64,000 bases of DNA from assembly GCA_013396755.1 (NCBI GenBank), contig VWZF01006730.1, positions 1,916,358 through 1,980,357 of the forward strand, read 5' to 3'. The notes under the pieces were generated by a model that saw only the letters and a list, made by a program, of their open reading frames with translations, did not search any database and was not told the DNA's origin. Made by a program: the position numbers and the translations under genes. Source of the stretch: Sclerurus mexicanus (lineage: Eukaryota; Chordata; Aves; Passeriformes; Furnariidae). Every line of letters starts with the position of its first letter. Positions within the stretch are counted from its first letter, which is position 1. Of the stretch, positions 24,681 through 37,668 are shown in pieces.

Positions 24681-27600
24681 TTTTTTCTATGTTCGGATAT
24701 TTCTTTTGAAAACTGAAATCAAAGATTTCTTTCATAACATTTCAACTTAGCAGTTAATGTGGGAGCACTCTTCATAGTAGCTTTGCTGCTGTTTCAGCAG
24801 CAGAGAGAGAAGTTTGAAGGGTGCAAATCGCAAGGAGACATGCAACATTCATAAACTTTCTGATGGAGCTTTTAGTCCTGTGGGGGCTTGACATATTTTT
24901 GTTACAATCTCAGAGCAAGCAAGCACACTGAAACAAGCACACGTGAGAAGCCCGCTGCTCAGAGAAGCTGCCTTTCATGCTACTCTGTGATCACCTGTAC
25001 CTGCTCCATCTGCAAAGCCTCACTGAGCAATGCCTTGCTCCACCCAGCTCCGTCAAAATTTTTAGCCATAGGGTTTCAGTGGTTTCTGAGACAAACACAT
25101 GCTCCCTCTTTGCTTGGAGGGTACACGGAGGTGCTGGTGGGAGAGAGTGTAGCAGATAGGAAACCAAGATCTAAGTCTGCCATTCACACAGTGTCTTAGC
25201 TCAAGCTAAAAATCCCAAGTCCATTCTGGTAATGCTTAGCACTGAGTTTATTATTCCTCAGGTTTCCCAGACAGAGCTTTCATGTGGACAGATTCTCCAA
25301 GATGGGCAGCAGAAGGAGCCCTCCTATGCTTTACTGCAGCTCCTCCCAAGGTCTCCTCCCTGACCAGACTCTGTATGGACTGTGAGGTCTACTCCTGCAC
25401 CATGCACACTGGAGTTGGCTTTAGGAAAGGCTGTGGGGAAGTAAGATCATCAACCAACAGATGGGACTGGACTAGAAGCAGAGCATGGTCTCCTCAGGAC
25501 TGACAGGACATTGCCATATTCCCCAAAAGATCCTAAGAAGGTCTTGCTCTACCCTGAACTACAGTTGTCAAAGTATCTGCACCCATTCTTACCCTTGGCT
25601 GGCAGAGCTTTTTCTATGTGTAATATCAACAAGATGACTCTTTGACTCGTACAGATTTCATGTCTTGTTCTGTGTGCATGGAGATTTTGCTGCAAAGCAT
25701 ATGAAAAAGCATTATACTTTTGCCCATCAAACAACCAAGACCAAGCATTTGCCTTTCCTGTTGTTACAGAATATTGCCATGTTTTCATGAAAGGAAACAA
25801 ATATGTATTTCATTTTCTGAAATGATTTTACATTTCCCTGGGTCCTCCTTATACAGTTCTTGTTAGAGCACAAAGGCACATGTATTTATTTCCAGTCTGT
25901 GTTTACAAAGTCTTGCAAAGAGTCACAGAAGAATTTTGACACCTAGAATTATTATTCCAGGGCCAGGATGTTTGTCCCTGCTCCAGCAGCACGCATCAGC
26001 TGTAAAGCTGCCTTCACTACCCTGCTCATGAGGATTTCTCTGACATGAATCCACAGTTTGACACAATTGTTCTGGATAAAAAAGCATGCTGATCCCCAAA
26101 GAACCAGTTCTTGCAGTCTCACTCACAGGTGTGCCATATCATTAAATTATGTTTCTCATGGATTCCAGTGCTGAATATTGCTGTAGCTTTGCATAAGACT
26201 TCAGTTCTCAGAGGATATCTGCAACTAACTAAATTCTTCCAGCAGCAGAAGATGTTCCTGTGTCAGCTCATGCAGCAGTTCACCAAGAAGCACATAACAA
26301 ATTATTTCCTGGGCAATCCTTCTGGGTCAGCAGTTTGCAAACAATTTTCAGACACAATTAAAATGTTTTATTTCCCCACAGGCCTGAGGGAAATAAATGA
26401 AAGAATCCCTGTAGTCAATATGTCACTTCTTCAGAAATTCTTCATATTCTTTGGGATCCTGTCTGAGATACCTTCTTTAAAGTTTAGTATGGGCATTTGT
26501 TTTTTAAATGTTCTAAAGAACCATTTAGTTCATGCATTCATTAAGTTAGTTGAAATTTGGTCTCAGAAAGGTGGACATTATGCCTGACAGAAAATCAATG
26601 AGTAAATAAATTCTTTGCATTCTTGCAAATCCCAATACAAGTTCAGATGCTGTTTCTGTAGATCAGAGGGAAAGGTCCTAGTTTTTGAGCTTATTTGAGC
26701 TATGAGTGAGTTCAAGGAAACTAAGACCCCAGATGCTAAGAGACATTTAAATAGAGGGCTTTTGAAGAAATAACTACAGTGTCTCTTGTCTGTTTCCCAC
26801 AATGTTCTGGGAACCGCAGATTCACTAAAATGCCTTTAAATTTTAAAGAGTAAGGTATTAAAATGAATAAAACACTACAGAATCCCAGGTGTCCAGCTGA
26901 GATTCCCTGCAGCAGAAAAAGACCCAAACAGAGCTGATTTCTTCATATCTTTGATGAGAAAGAAGGTATAATGAGCTCAGCAGTATTAGTTTCTAAGGAG
27001 ATACATGCAGAAATTAACTCTATTTTGCTTTATAAACTGTTAAACAAAAATATTTTTTATCTTAGACTTGGTGAAGATGAGTTTTTAAATCTTCTTATCC
27101 TTCTGCTTTCTGCAATGTTCTTAGTTGAACAAAATAAAACTCATGTCTCTAAATTAATGGGACTCTATTTTCAGGATCTTTGTAAAGAATGTATTAGATC
27201 TAATCAACATCTGTTCAATTAAAATGGCTCTTCAACTACAATTAAAATTTTTCAAGCATTTTTTCATTTTGGTCAGTGTTTTTATAGTCTGGTGTTGACA
27301 AGTAGACAAGATGACTCAGAAGAGTTCACGCCATCTTCATATAAAGTGTCATTTTCTGGAGCTTGTTAAAATTTTGGGGTTGGGGAGTTTATTAGCAACA
27401 TTTTCACAGTGAACCTTACCCTTTTTAAACAAATCTTCATGTGTTTTTGCTTCATTTTATCATGTGGAAACTAAATAATTGGAAATTTAAGAAAGAAAAA
27501 AAATCAAGTGGCATTTAAGTAGCTTAAATACTTATTTCTCCACACCTAACAAGTGAGGAAGATACTCCATCATTCAGACTTGCATTCAAGCACGGACAAC

Positions 27601-28551
27601 TGGAACCACTTCCATGGTGAAGACGACTTTCTACACAGCAGATGCCACTCTTGCCTGCAGAATTTGCAGGGCAGTAAGGCCAGTGGAGGTGATGAGACTT
27701 CCCTTAGGGCACAGGGTCACCCATCATTCCCATCCCCAATGGCAAGGAATGGCACGCTGTCAATAGACCTGCTTTTAGCACAGTCCTTTAGTCACAGTGA
27801 GGGTATTTAAAGAGGAAGAGCTGAGGTGTCTCAGCATCACACTGAAGACAGTAGTCTTGGCACACTCTGCATCCTTCCAGAAATTTCACAGCAGTTTCAG
27901 GTACCCTGAGTTCAAGTAACTAACGTAGCAACTGACAAGGCTAGCTTTACCTTGATAATAGTGATTTGATAGAGTTGAAAGGTTTAGTTTCTTTAGACTG
28001 TTCCATTGTTAATGCCTGTTTAGTCATCAGGATACATTATTGGGTTTTAACATATTAAATATTCTTTGCTGTGAGAAAATAGGTTCATTTAGGATATATC
28101 TACACCTGCATATATGTCCATAAATGCATGCTAACTGTATGCTTACCACTGAGCTAAGCACTTAGGAGGTGCAAAGGAAGTCATATTCTGGTTCCAGCAG
28201 TAATTTCTGCATGGAGCTGCCCAGAGAGGTTTCCCCCAAATCCCTGGTGATATTAAGCAACAATAGGTTGCTTACAATAGCTCTGCCTGTGGCAGAGCTG
28301 TTACATAGCAAAGACATTTCACAGACACCAAACCCCATCTGGCATCACAGCTGGTACCTTGCTGATAGGGCCTGATGCTTTGCTCAGCTTTCACCCCTTT
28401 CAGGAGCTGGAGGAAATGTTAAAAATGGAGATCTTTAACCTATCAGCCAATGTTTGAAATAGCAGATATCTCTAAAGCTTGTACAATTCCTTCTGAGGTA
28501 TGTCATTCCAAGTCAAATTATCTGCGGTTGTCATTCTAATTTTTCTCCATA

Positions 28552-28578
28552 ACTGACTAACTAACTAACCAACCAAAC
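28552..28578 (+). repeat. CTAA-type microsatellite
   Basis: ACTGACTAACTAACTAACC, then AACCAAAC, is a short tetranucleotide repeat that decays from CTAA to CCAA at its right side. Confidence 0.85.
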
Positions 28579-29436
28579 AACCTTTAGACCCATGGAATAA
28601 TAAGTGATGTCTTTTAATGACTACATTTTTCCAACTCAGTGGAAGAAAATTTGCTGTGTTCTAATCTCTCTGGCTCGTTAACTCCAGAAATCTGATAATG
28701 GTTTTAATGTAAAAGAATAATGTTAGGTTTTAAATGGGAACAAAATAAAACATGCACAGGAATAAATTAACCTGTTACATCCCCCAAATGATTACCTGTA
28801 CTGACTTGGAATTTGCATAGACAGGTTCCTTACAAACAAGTACACAAACTCACAGGTCAGCTCTGAATATTCAAAATTAATGGGGAATTCTGTCCCTACA
28901 GATGGACCCTATGATAGGTGTCTTCTGATCGTGTCCTTTCTCATAATGTCTTCAAACCCCGAGCAGTGAACAGTAGCTGCAGGGGGTAAAAGAGGACACA
29001 GTAGGGCTCAGCAAGGCACAAAAGCACATCTATTGTTTGGAGCATCAAATGCAGAGGCAAGCAGCATTAAGGCTTTTCTTAAACTGGAACAGTCACAGCT
29101 GTTCTTTCCCCTCCAACTCTTAAAGTGACTGTTAGTCAAGAAATCTCACATTCCAACATATGCTTTGAGCTCCATTTTCGGTGTAAATATGTGTTAGTAG
29201 AACAGTCTCTTGGTTGAAAGGTGGTAGTAACACATTAGCCCTTAAATGTGGTGGAAGTTGTGAACTGACAAAATCTTTATCTTCAGAATTAGCTTTGGAG
29301 AATCTTCAACCACAAGTAGAGTGGATTAAGGAAAGCTATGTAAGACTACAGGGAGTCTTTCAGAAAGGAAGAGCAAAAGTACTTTGGGACATCACATAAG
29401 GACTTTGACAGTTTAAACTGCAGAGAAAACAGCTTA

Positions 29437-29695
29437 GAAGTCAAGAGGCAATGGACACAACCTGAAACACAGGAGGTTTTCTCTGAACATCAGGAAACAC
29501 TTTTTCACTGTGAGGGTGACTGCACACTGGTACAGATTGTCCAGAGAGACGGCAGAGACTTCACCCTTGGAAATATTCAGAAGTTGTCTGGACATGCTCC
29601 TGGGCAACTCTCTAGGTGACCCTGGCTGAGCAGGTGAATTGAACCAGATGACCTCCAGAGGTCCCTTCCAAACTCAATCATTCTGTGGTTCTGAG
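29437..29695 (+). mobile_element. CR1 LINE 3' end, truncated copy 2 (sense)
   Basis: A second 5'-truncated CR1 copy, about 258 bases. It starts within the CAAGAGGCAATGGACACAAC block and continues through CTGAAACACAGGAGG, CTCTGAACATCAGGAAACAC, CACTGTGAGGGTGAC, ATTGTCCAGAGAG, GGAAATATTCAGAAGTTGTC, AGGTGACCC, GAACCAGATGACCTCCAGAG, GTCCCTTCCAA and an ATTCTGTGGTTCTGA tail. It is better preserved and longer at the 5' side than copy 1 and carries no coding sequence. The tail form is the avian 8-bp type. Confidence 0.96.
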
Positions 29696-32600
29696 AGATG
29701 CAGCCATCAGAACTAGAAAGGAGCTAATGTAATGATTACTAGGTAACACTACCTAATAGGTAGGCATTTGCAATGCACATGAGGAACTGTTTCTCACTGA
29801 CCTTTAAGTGTACCCTCAGCCAGAGTGTAACTATAGGTCTGCAGCAGAACCTCAAGATTGGACAGTTACAAGTTGCGTGGAGAAAGTGGAATTTAAGAGA
29901 AACTGTCTAACTATTAAACAACTGGAAACAGATCTGATGGATCCTCCTAAAAATAGCCAAAACATATGTGCAAGAAATCACTAGCCAATCAAGGTTTTAT
30001 TCAAAACACAGTTCCTACTAAGGACTGGTGAAATAAATTTATTTCCACTGTTCAACCTTGATAAAACTGTTGGCTCCGCATGAAGGGCATGGCTGTCCAA
30101 ATACCTTTAAAACACTCCCATTATAACCTTTCAGTCATAATGAGCAAGAAAAAGAACCTACAAATGAAAAATTGTATTTGAGAGAAGAACAATTCTCTGA
30201 AAGTCTCAGCAAGGTTCAAACAAAGCAGTTAATCTGTTCATCTATTCCCCATCTTTGGCAAGGTCTGAGCATACCACCCAGGGCAATGCGTTCCTGGGGA
30301 ATATATGGGCAGCAGTAGAACATTTTCCACTCCTAGAGAAAGGAACCAGGCTACTGTGTTTATGTGTTTTCTTCAGAATAGTATTGAGGACTTTGTAGGA
30401 CATTTTGCCAGAAATGTTCCAGAAAAAAAAAGACAGTTTGATGAGTGATTTTGTTGTTTTTTTTCCAAAATGGAAGTATACAAAATACCTCATCCTACTG
30501 AAGGCACTGTTTGGCAGTGGAAGGAGGAATTATTCTGTAAATCAAGGAAGTTTCTGGTCCCTGATCTAAGAAAAAGTGCATTTGTTGGAGACGTCTGTGT
30601 AGTGGAGGCTAGTTGTGGAGCTAGACCCCTGAAGGCAGCAGGAAAACCAGCCAAAATCACAGGCTGGGCTCACAAGAGCATAAGGAACAGGGAGAAAGAC
30701 AGCAGCTGCTGAGTTTGCCATCTAGAGTCTTGGGAAGATAAGGTACACATCTATGTTTCTGAATGCTTATCATCATCACATGCTTTGTCCTAAAAGGTTT
30801 CCAGATTCTCCAGTATGTACCAGAGATGTACTGAGGGATCTCCAAATAATCCAAGTTCACAGATCTGCAGTGGGCAACTTTGTGCCTCTCTTCCCTTAAA
30901 GGCAGCAAGCAGAATGAGCTTTAGACTGTGTGCACTCTGCCCTGATGGTGCAATTGGAACTTTAGCCCATATTTGAGGCACCTTTCATGCAATGTCCTCT
31001 CTTGTGATATATAAATCCTTATATGGGGAAAAGTGACCCGTTTTAGGAGTATTCCAGTCCACCAGTTCATTCCCAGACCTTTGCATTCATACAGGTAGGA
31101 ATTCCAGGTTTGTTCCCTGATGAAACACTCTGTTCTGTAGCAGGACTTTGATGCAGGGACAAAGCATAAGGTAACTGTGGAAAGGTAACATGATGCCATG
31201 AGATGTGATGCCTCTACCCACTATCTGCAAGAACAGGAGCGCCATCATTTGCAGAAGTATCAGATTCTTCATCTGATAAAAGTGTAAGGTCTGAAACATG
31301 TTGCCAGTTCTGTGTCAAAGAAGACCAGCTTTTGGAATTGAGACCTGGACATCCCTAGTATAGGCTAAATCAAGTTTGCTGCTCTCTGATCTTTTTAGAA
31401 TTCTATCACCCACTTTTGAGAAATCTGACTGAATAAGAAACAAGCCTGTGCCCTGCCCAACACAGGTTTGGTTTGAAGGTACAGCACTTCCAAAGATAAC
31501 AGCTGTAGATGATTTGGAGGTCAGGATTTGCTAGTGACCATTCCCAAATAATAATATGTCACTTTCAGTTTGGTAGGGGGTTTTGCCAACGTGCATATTA
31601 CTTCCCAAGAAGGCACTTCTGAGGCTCACTGGTAACTCTGAGCTATGGCAGATACTGTCCTTGGGTCTTGGTTCAGGTGGGTAGATGTTTCTTAAATAAC
31701 AAGTAATCAAATTCTTCTGGTCCTCCACACCACAGCATCTCAGGGCAACAGCACTTGCAGGAAAAGTTACATATAACTTGTAAAACCTGTAAGAAATCTG
31801 TTCCCCTTTCTTTTACAGGTCAAGTGGTGATGTCTTCTGCTCATGGAAAATGATGCATGGGTAATTACTTCCTCTACTTTTTCTGATAAGAAGTCAATTG
31901 GATATCAGGCTTATAGTCTTCACACTCCTTAGTGTGGCCAGAGGTGGAGAGAGCTGCACAACCAGATGACAGTCTGTGTCATAAACATAGACTCTGCCCT
32001 TTCCCTGCTTTGCTGTTGGTTTGGAAGCTAAGCAAAGGCTTGGACCTGTCAAAGCAGGAAGCCATGACCCACAAGGATAAGGCACATCTCCTTTGGTTTC
32101 TGCTCCAAATTTGTAGAAGAATAAAAGATAGACCTAGAATCACATCTACCTTGGCCCCTCTCCAAGCATCCTGGGAGTGTTGAAAGCACCTAAGAATAGA
32201 TAGAGCAGAGGTGCTACCTTCAAATCTGGCTCTTTCTAGTCACCTGAAATGGAAGGCACTGTTGAACCATCCTGCATAAGGCAAAACCTGTGCAGGGCCA
32301 CATACCCATCCTAGCTGGTAAATTTAGCTGAGGATCTGCTTGGAGTGCTTGCTGTCTTACTGTGACTCTGGCCATGAATAGCAATGTATTGTAATGGCAC
32401 TTCTCACCTGTCTTCAGAAATATTCAACACCCACTTATGTGATGTGCTGTCAAATGCAAATGCAAGATTATTAAAAGTGACTACTGGCATTGTGCGTGTG
32501 TTTTTGATCAATTATCCTAAGGTGACTAAAGGAACTTTATTTCTTTAGCAAAAGAAGAACAGCAACAAAAATATGTATTTTTGTATTTAATGCATGGCAA

Positions 32601-34932
32601 CTATAATTAGAAAACTAAACTAAGATTGTTAAAGACCAAATGTTTTTGACTCCTCATGAAGGCAAACAAAAGAATAAAGAACAAACTTCTGTTTAAGAAT
32701 GTAAATTTTCTTAAGCATTTTGGTAAATAGATTTGGGGAAAACGGGAAAAAGTCCTTTCAGCCAGGTTGCTGAAAGGAGCTAACTCATACAAACAGAGCT
32801 TTTCTCCCGCTGATGGACTATTTTTCTGCTAAAAGAAGCATACAGAGAAGGATAGGATGACAAAAACCTGCTTTATCACTTTACCAAAAAGAAAAAAAAA
32901 AAATAAAAAAACCCAAATAAACCAAAAAACTGCTTGCTGTGCTCTGGAAAGCAGGGTGAGCAAAGAGTGGTGAGCAAAGGACAAAGGGAACTTCTGAAAG
33001 CCTCATTTTCCCAGTCAGCATGTGGCAGACCTTCCTAGAGGCTTCTCTTCTCAGTTTACCATGGCAAAGGAAACAATTGTTCAGCATCCTCTTAAGGCCC
33101 TGGCAAAATAAGCAAGTGTAGTGACCACAGATGAAGGGAACTGTGAGTTATGAGACATTTCTCCACGAATTTCTATTTTACTAGCACATGATATCCCAAA
33201 TTAGATGTATCCTAGAGGTAGCCAAGCACTAAATTAGAAAGAGGATCAATTTGGTATGATACACCTTGTTCAAGTCATATGCAGTAGGCAATCAGTAGCT
33301 CCCTGGAAAGGTGCCTTCCTTCTTACAGAGAATTGGCATGAGCTGTACTTTTTCCCAAGTGCTTCAGATTTTCAGAAAATGGTGGTGTTATCAAGCAGCA
33401 TGCTGAAGAATCTAAGAAGTCTTTTTCACATGGGATATAGCTGAAAGGTGGAACTCTGGGGTGTTGGGGAGGCCACAGTACCAGTGAGCTCAGCAACTCA
33501 ACAGACTGATGAATTAATATGCTGTAGTCCAGATGTAACTTTCTACTCCAGAGATCTCTAAATAGATTTTTTTTTTCTGCATTAGAGAAATTATGATGGG
33601 GGGAATAAATTAAGGAGCAGTATGCAGGAAGACATACAAAAAGAAACATCAGCCGATCATGCCTGTTTTTTACACATATTCTTCAAGATTTGCAGAACTG
33701 GTTGATGATGGAGACAGCTTTGTGGGCAGTCGTTTGGTTCATTCTTTGCTTTATGTATTCTTTATTGTGACAAATATTACAATTAGATACTTGTGTGAAT
33801 ATAAGATACAACTTATCTTGATTGTTTCATGGGTGCTCAGCCACCAATGGCTCAGCACACTTCCTGCTGGTGGTAAGAGCAGCATGTATGCACTTAAGAG
33901 TAAGTATGCACATGCCACAGGAATCACTACTTAGGCAATACTGATAGCCATATGTGAAGACCACATATCCACTATTAAAGGCCTCTATCTACAATGTTAG
34001 CAAGTTTACCGTTCTTTTGAACAATCTCTTGAGGTTTACATGGGGCTGCATAAGGATTAGAATAGGTAGGAGGGCACTTTAGGTATTTGTTATTAGTCCC
34101 TAGATTTCCTAACAAAATTCCTGGATAAGTTTATTAAAGTTACCACAACTAAGTAGTTAGCCTTTGACCCAAAAAATGTGAAAATTCAGAGACCCATTCA
34201 AGGCCTACCTACTGAATTCCTTCAGCCCTTAAATAAAAAAGCCCCAGAGAAGGTGAAATTGCATACAGGGCAGTCAGCAGGTTTAGTGTTTGTGTTTGTG
34301 CTTTTTTAATTGAAAGTAACAGCTATGACTGCAGAAAGTCAGCTGACAGAGATCCAGTTCTGCACAATTCACATTTTGTGGACGTACAGATTAAAGCTGA
34401 CTGCAGAGTATGCATAAGCATTATTTTTTGTGAAATCATTTGCCCGACAGCTGCCTTCTCAAGAGGAAGAAGACAGAAGCTCATTCCTGTTTACAACTGA
34501 TGGAGGAAACAAGAAATCCTTTCTGGTGTTTGGGTGCAAGCCAGGCACGAATGAATGAAAATGTAGATCTACATTTTTCTCACACTGACAAAGGATGTAT
34601 GTCTTTTTCTCTACTTTGGTGCAGGGAACAGCCTATCGTCAGCTGTTTGAAAATGAAAACAGATTTTGGAAGGAAGCTAACCATTTATTGATCCAAGAAG
34701 CACACTAAAATCCTATCAGCAGTACAAGACTTGAAGAATCTTTGCTCAAAAATCTCAAGATTTAAGAAAAGTACTTGGGAAACAGATGAACCATTTATCT
34801 AATGAATGATTGTTCAAATTACAGTGGAATAAGAGTTATTAGGGAAAATAAATAAAGCCATTCCCACCATTTCAGAACTCCCATTTTGCTAATTATGAAT
34901 GTTTCGAGTTCTGTACTAAATTTAGGAGTTCT
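29696..34932. other. Unique non-coding DNA, no gene seen
   Basis: No gene is supported. Frames of 60-108 codons occur on both strands but overlap each other and lack domains. One A-rich tract at 32886-32929 is listed separately. A short T-rich patch occurs near 30452-30472. Confidence 0.55.
32886..32929 (+). repeat. A-rich tract broken by CCC
   Basis: Runs of A with G, T and CCC interruptions, ending AACCCAAATAAACC. It is of the same type as the tracts at 18.4, 41.0 and 57.1 kb. No retrocopy body is recognisable upstream. Confidence 0.8.
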
Positions 34933-34985
34933 GCATGAAATCTTGGCTCTATTGAAGTTAATGGGAGTTTCTGTCATTTCGAGGA
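34933..34985 (+). repeat. Relic of an old amniote repeat (ATTGAAGT-AATGGGAGTTT type)
   Basis: GCATGAAATCTTGGCTCTAT, then TGAAGTTAATGGGAGTTTCTGTCATT, follows a motif very common in turtle, crocodilian and bird DNA, where it reads like TGAAATCCTGGCCCCATTGAAGTCAATGGGAGTTTTGCCATT. The family is palindromic around CCATTGAAGTCAATGG and is probably an ancient MITE-like or other non-autonomous element. I cannot give its library name with confidence. Confidence 0.55.
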
Positions 34986-35613
34986 GGTTCTAAATTTAGC
35001 TAAATGAATTTTCTGCTCAGTAATTCAGTGCTTTCTCATGGTTTTGCTGACACTAGCCAAACCTAAATGCCCTTGCATTAAACAATAACAGCCATTGATT
35101 TGTTATTTCACATTAAATGCTTGTTTGAGTGAATATTTAATTTTTGTTTCCCACAACCTACTTCATTTTCATATATCTGAGAAAGGCCTTTATAGTTTGA
35201 CAACTCTGAGCATGTTCTACAAAACCGGCTGAATATATTCAGAGCTGAAATACATGAAAGTCTCTGTCATAAAGGAATTCAGAGCCTCACAAAGCCAAGT
35301 GATCTGTAAATTAAAAAACTGTGTAGTTTTAACTGTCCTGTATTGAGATAATCTATCTGCTAGTAGTCTGAATATTCTTTCAAAGTATACTAATCTGGTT
35401 TTATGCATGTTAGACCCCTCTCCTCTTGTGAAATGAGAGATGTTCAAAGATGTAAGAAGTTTGGTAATTGGCTTATTTTGCATTTCCTTCTGAATTAGGC
35501 TTGATGAAAATTGTAAGTTATGTCACAAGCTGCTATGTGTAAAAAAATCCTTCCATGATCCTTAGAATTTTCACTGGTGAAGTTGGAGCTAAATTGGGTA
35601 ACAGAAAGCAAAA

Positions 35614-35633
35614 ACTTGGGGATGTCCCCAAGT
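35614..35633. promoter_or_regulatory. Perfect 20-bp inverted repeat with kappaB-like core
   Basis: ACTTGGGGATGTCCCCAAGT has 9-base arms around a TG centre. The inner GGGATGTCCC fits the loose NF-kappaB pattern GGGRNNYYCC. It could be a dimeric transcription-factor site or simply a chance palindrome. No promoter elements lie beside it. Confidence 0.35.
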
Positions 35634-36873
35634 AACCTGCACAAAAATAGACTAGTAAGAGACAGCGGTAATGGCCAAACTGTAATATTTTATGATGCAG
35701 AGGTAAAGAACCAGACATTGCGTGGATAGGCTCAAGCAAATTGTATTAATTTTTATAATATTTATTTGTTAATAGGAAAATGCGATACAAACTGTCAACA
35801 CTTTAACTCCAGGAGTGCTAACGTCAATGAACCACATGTCTAGGCCAACTCTTGAGAAAAGAAAAATGCAAGAGGAATTTCCTGGGGGTTTTTGAAAGTA
35901 GCAGAGAATCATGAGTTTTCTCTGTCTCATACAAAGAATAATTGTGCAGAATATCTTAAATCAGGTCTAAATAAGATAGTCAAACAGTTTAACTCCTTTA
36001 GGAGGAAAATCAATTAGGGCCACAAATGCACCTGTAATCGTGTTGGGATTCAATCTGGTACCCTTTTAATTTGGCTTTGGATGTAGGATTTCCATTCTGT
36101 CTTCATCTGTCACTAAAACAGCTGTGTGCTTTAGTAATAGAATTCTATCTGTCCATAGCACTGCAGGTAGAAAAGGAAAAATCAACTCCTTTCCTTTGCA
36201 GAGGGCACATTCAGAATGAGGCACTTAGGAACCTAGCTTTTGGTGATATTTCTAGATTTGCATGTTAATGGCTGCCTCAGAAAAACATGGAAAAACAAAG
36301 CTGAAATTTTGCAAATCTGTCTTCCTGTACAACCATAACACATCGATTGAGTCAAACAGCCCAGCAGGTCCCATATCACCAAATATGTGTTGTGCTCTCA
36401 GGAAGGGTGTCTTCAAGGCAGGTCCATTGCGCAGGTGTGTGGGGAGCAGGTGACTGCTCCAGGTACTGTGGACATCAGCCAGCCTCTGGGAGTTACATGT
36501 GTTGGAGCTTTAAAATTAATTGCCTCTGTGAATGACCTGTGGGCTGTTTCTGATGCCTAGTGAAGAGACAGATGCAATCTCCAGACTTCAGGCTCTATTT
36601 CCACACAAGATAGCCTTATGTATAATAAAAGAGGAACCCACTGGAAGTACTTAAACACCTTGGTTCAGGAAAAACTTGAGTCTCAAATTTCAGAAAGCTG
36701 AAGAGATCTTGGAGGACATAACATATCTGTTCCTTCTGTATTCTTTCCCCAGTGTTGATTATCATCAGAGAAGGATGATGGACTACATAGATCTGCAGTG
36801 GGGCTCAAATTTTGGTATTGTCTGCAAATTCGGTTTGGCAGCATTATCCTAGCTGATATTTGGAGAGGAATCT

Positions 36874-36935
36874 CTAATAATATAATCTGCATGTCTTTTA
36901 CAGATGGGCAGCAAAGGTAAAGGTGGTGCCTAAAG
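36874..36935 (-). repeat. MIR-like SINE relic (antisense)
   Basis: CTAATAATATAATCTGCATG, then TCTTTTACAGATGGGCAGCA, corresponds to antisense MIR (ATTATTATCCCCATTTTACAGATGGGAAAC). The match then fades over AAAGGTGGTGCCTAAAGTGG. The CATTTTACAGATG block is the most durable part of this family. Confidence 0.45.
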
Positions 36936-37603
36936 TGGTTCCTTATGAGATGTTTGGTAAATACAAAATACAGAGATGGAATTAAGGAATTAGAATTAAT
37001 CTATGATTGATGCTTAATGATTCAATCTCTCTATTGTCCAGGGCTGTCATCCCTGGACCTCCTGTACCTTCCATGAACAGATCCAGTTGTCATACACACT
37101 GGTCGAACCTGAGTGTCCCACCTTCCTCTCTTTTAAGACTTCATAAGAGCCAGAGTCTGTCAGCTTTGAAAGTGAAGCTTAATTTTTTCTCATTCTCTTG
37201 AACTTAGATATCTCTTAAATGAGTAAGATGAATAAACTTGACAGTTTTCTAGCTAGCAGTTTCACCCCAAAATATTTTATCTGTCTTAGTAGTCAAATTT
37301 TGTCCTTCTCCTCCCCTACTCACCCATCATACAAGAAAATTAGAAGAGAAAATCTTAAGATCCTACTTTATCTTAAATATCTTTATCCTCTATACATCAT
37401 ATCAGAGAAAATGTAAGTGCTATAGTGAAGGCTATAAGCATTTAAGTATTAAGAGTTAAGCTGTTATTAAGAGAACCTGTTAAGAGCCCAAGGAGACATT
37501 GACTATTTTAAACATTGAGTCTCTTGCAAATTCGGTTTATTAACTTATCAACTGATGCAGTATAGAATAGGGATTTTCTTGCTACAAGTTTTATTTAGAA
37601 CTG

Positions 37604-37668
37604 ACAGATCCCAGTAAAGTCAATTTTGGTTTAACTCTGTTTGTACTGATGTAACATTGAAAATCTGT
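37604..37668 (+). repeat. Possible amniote repeat relic
   Basis: CCCAGTAAAGTCAATTTTGG, then TTTGTACTGATGTAACATTGA and AAATCTG, resembles the widespread sauropsid motif in which a CCATTGAAGTCAATGGAGTTACACTGGTGTAACTGAGA block ends in AGAATCTG. The match is imperfect and judged by eye. Confidence 0.3.

Larger units (their letters stand above)
22961..29436. other. Unique non-coding DNA, no gene seen
   Basis: No gene is supported over 6.5 kb. The 158-codon frame at 26111-26587 is the longest sense frame in the window, but it has no domain, an A/T-driven hydrophobic composition and no usable context, and it matches chance length. Minor items are a CTAA-type microsatellite at 28552-28578 and the candidate conserved block at 24440-24680. 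Confidence 0.55.

Noticed and set aside
26111..26587. 158-codon plus-strand frame
   Set aside because: Length is within chance for AT-rich DNA of this size. The product is hydrophobic and unfamiliar, and no splice or promoter context is seen.
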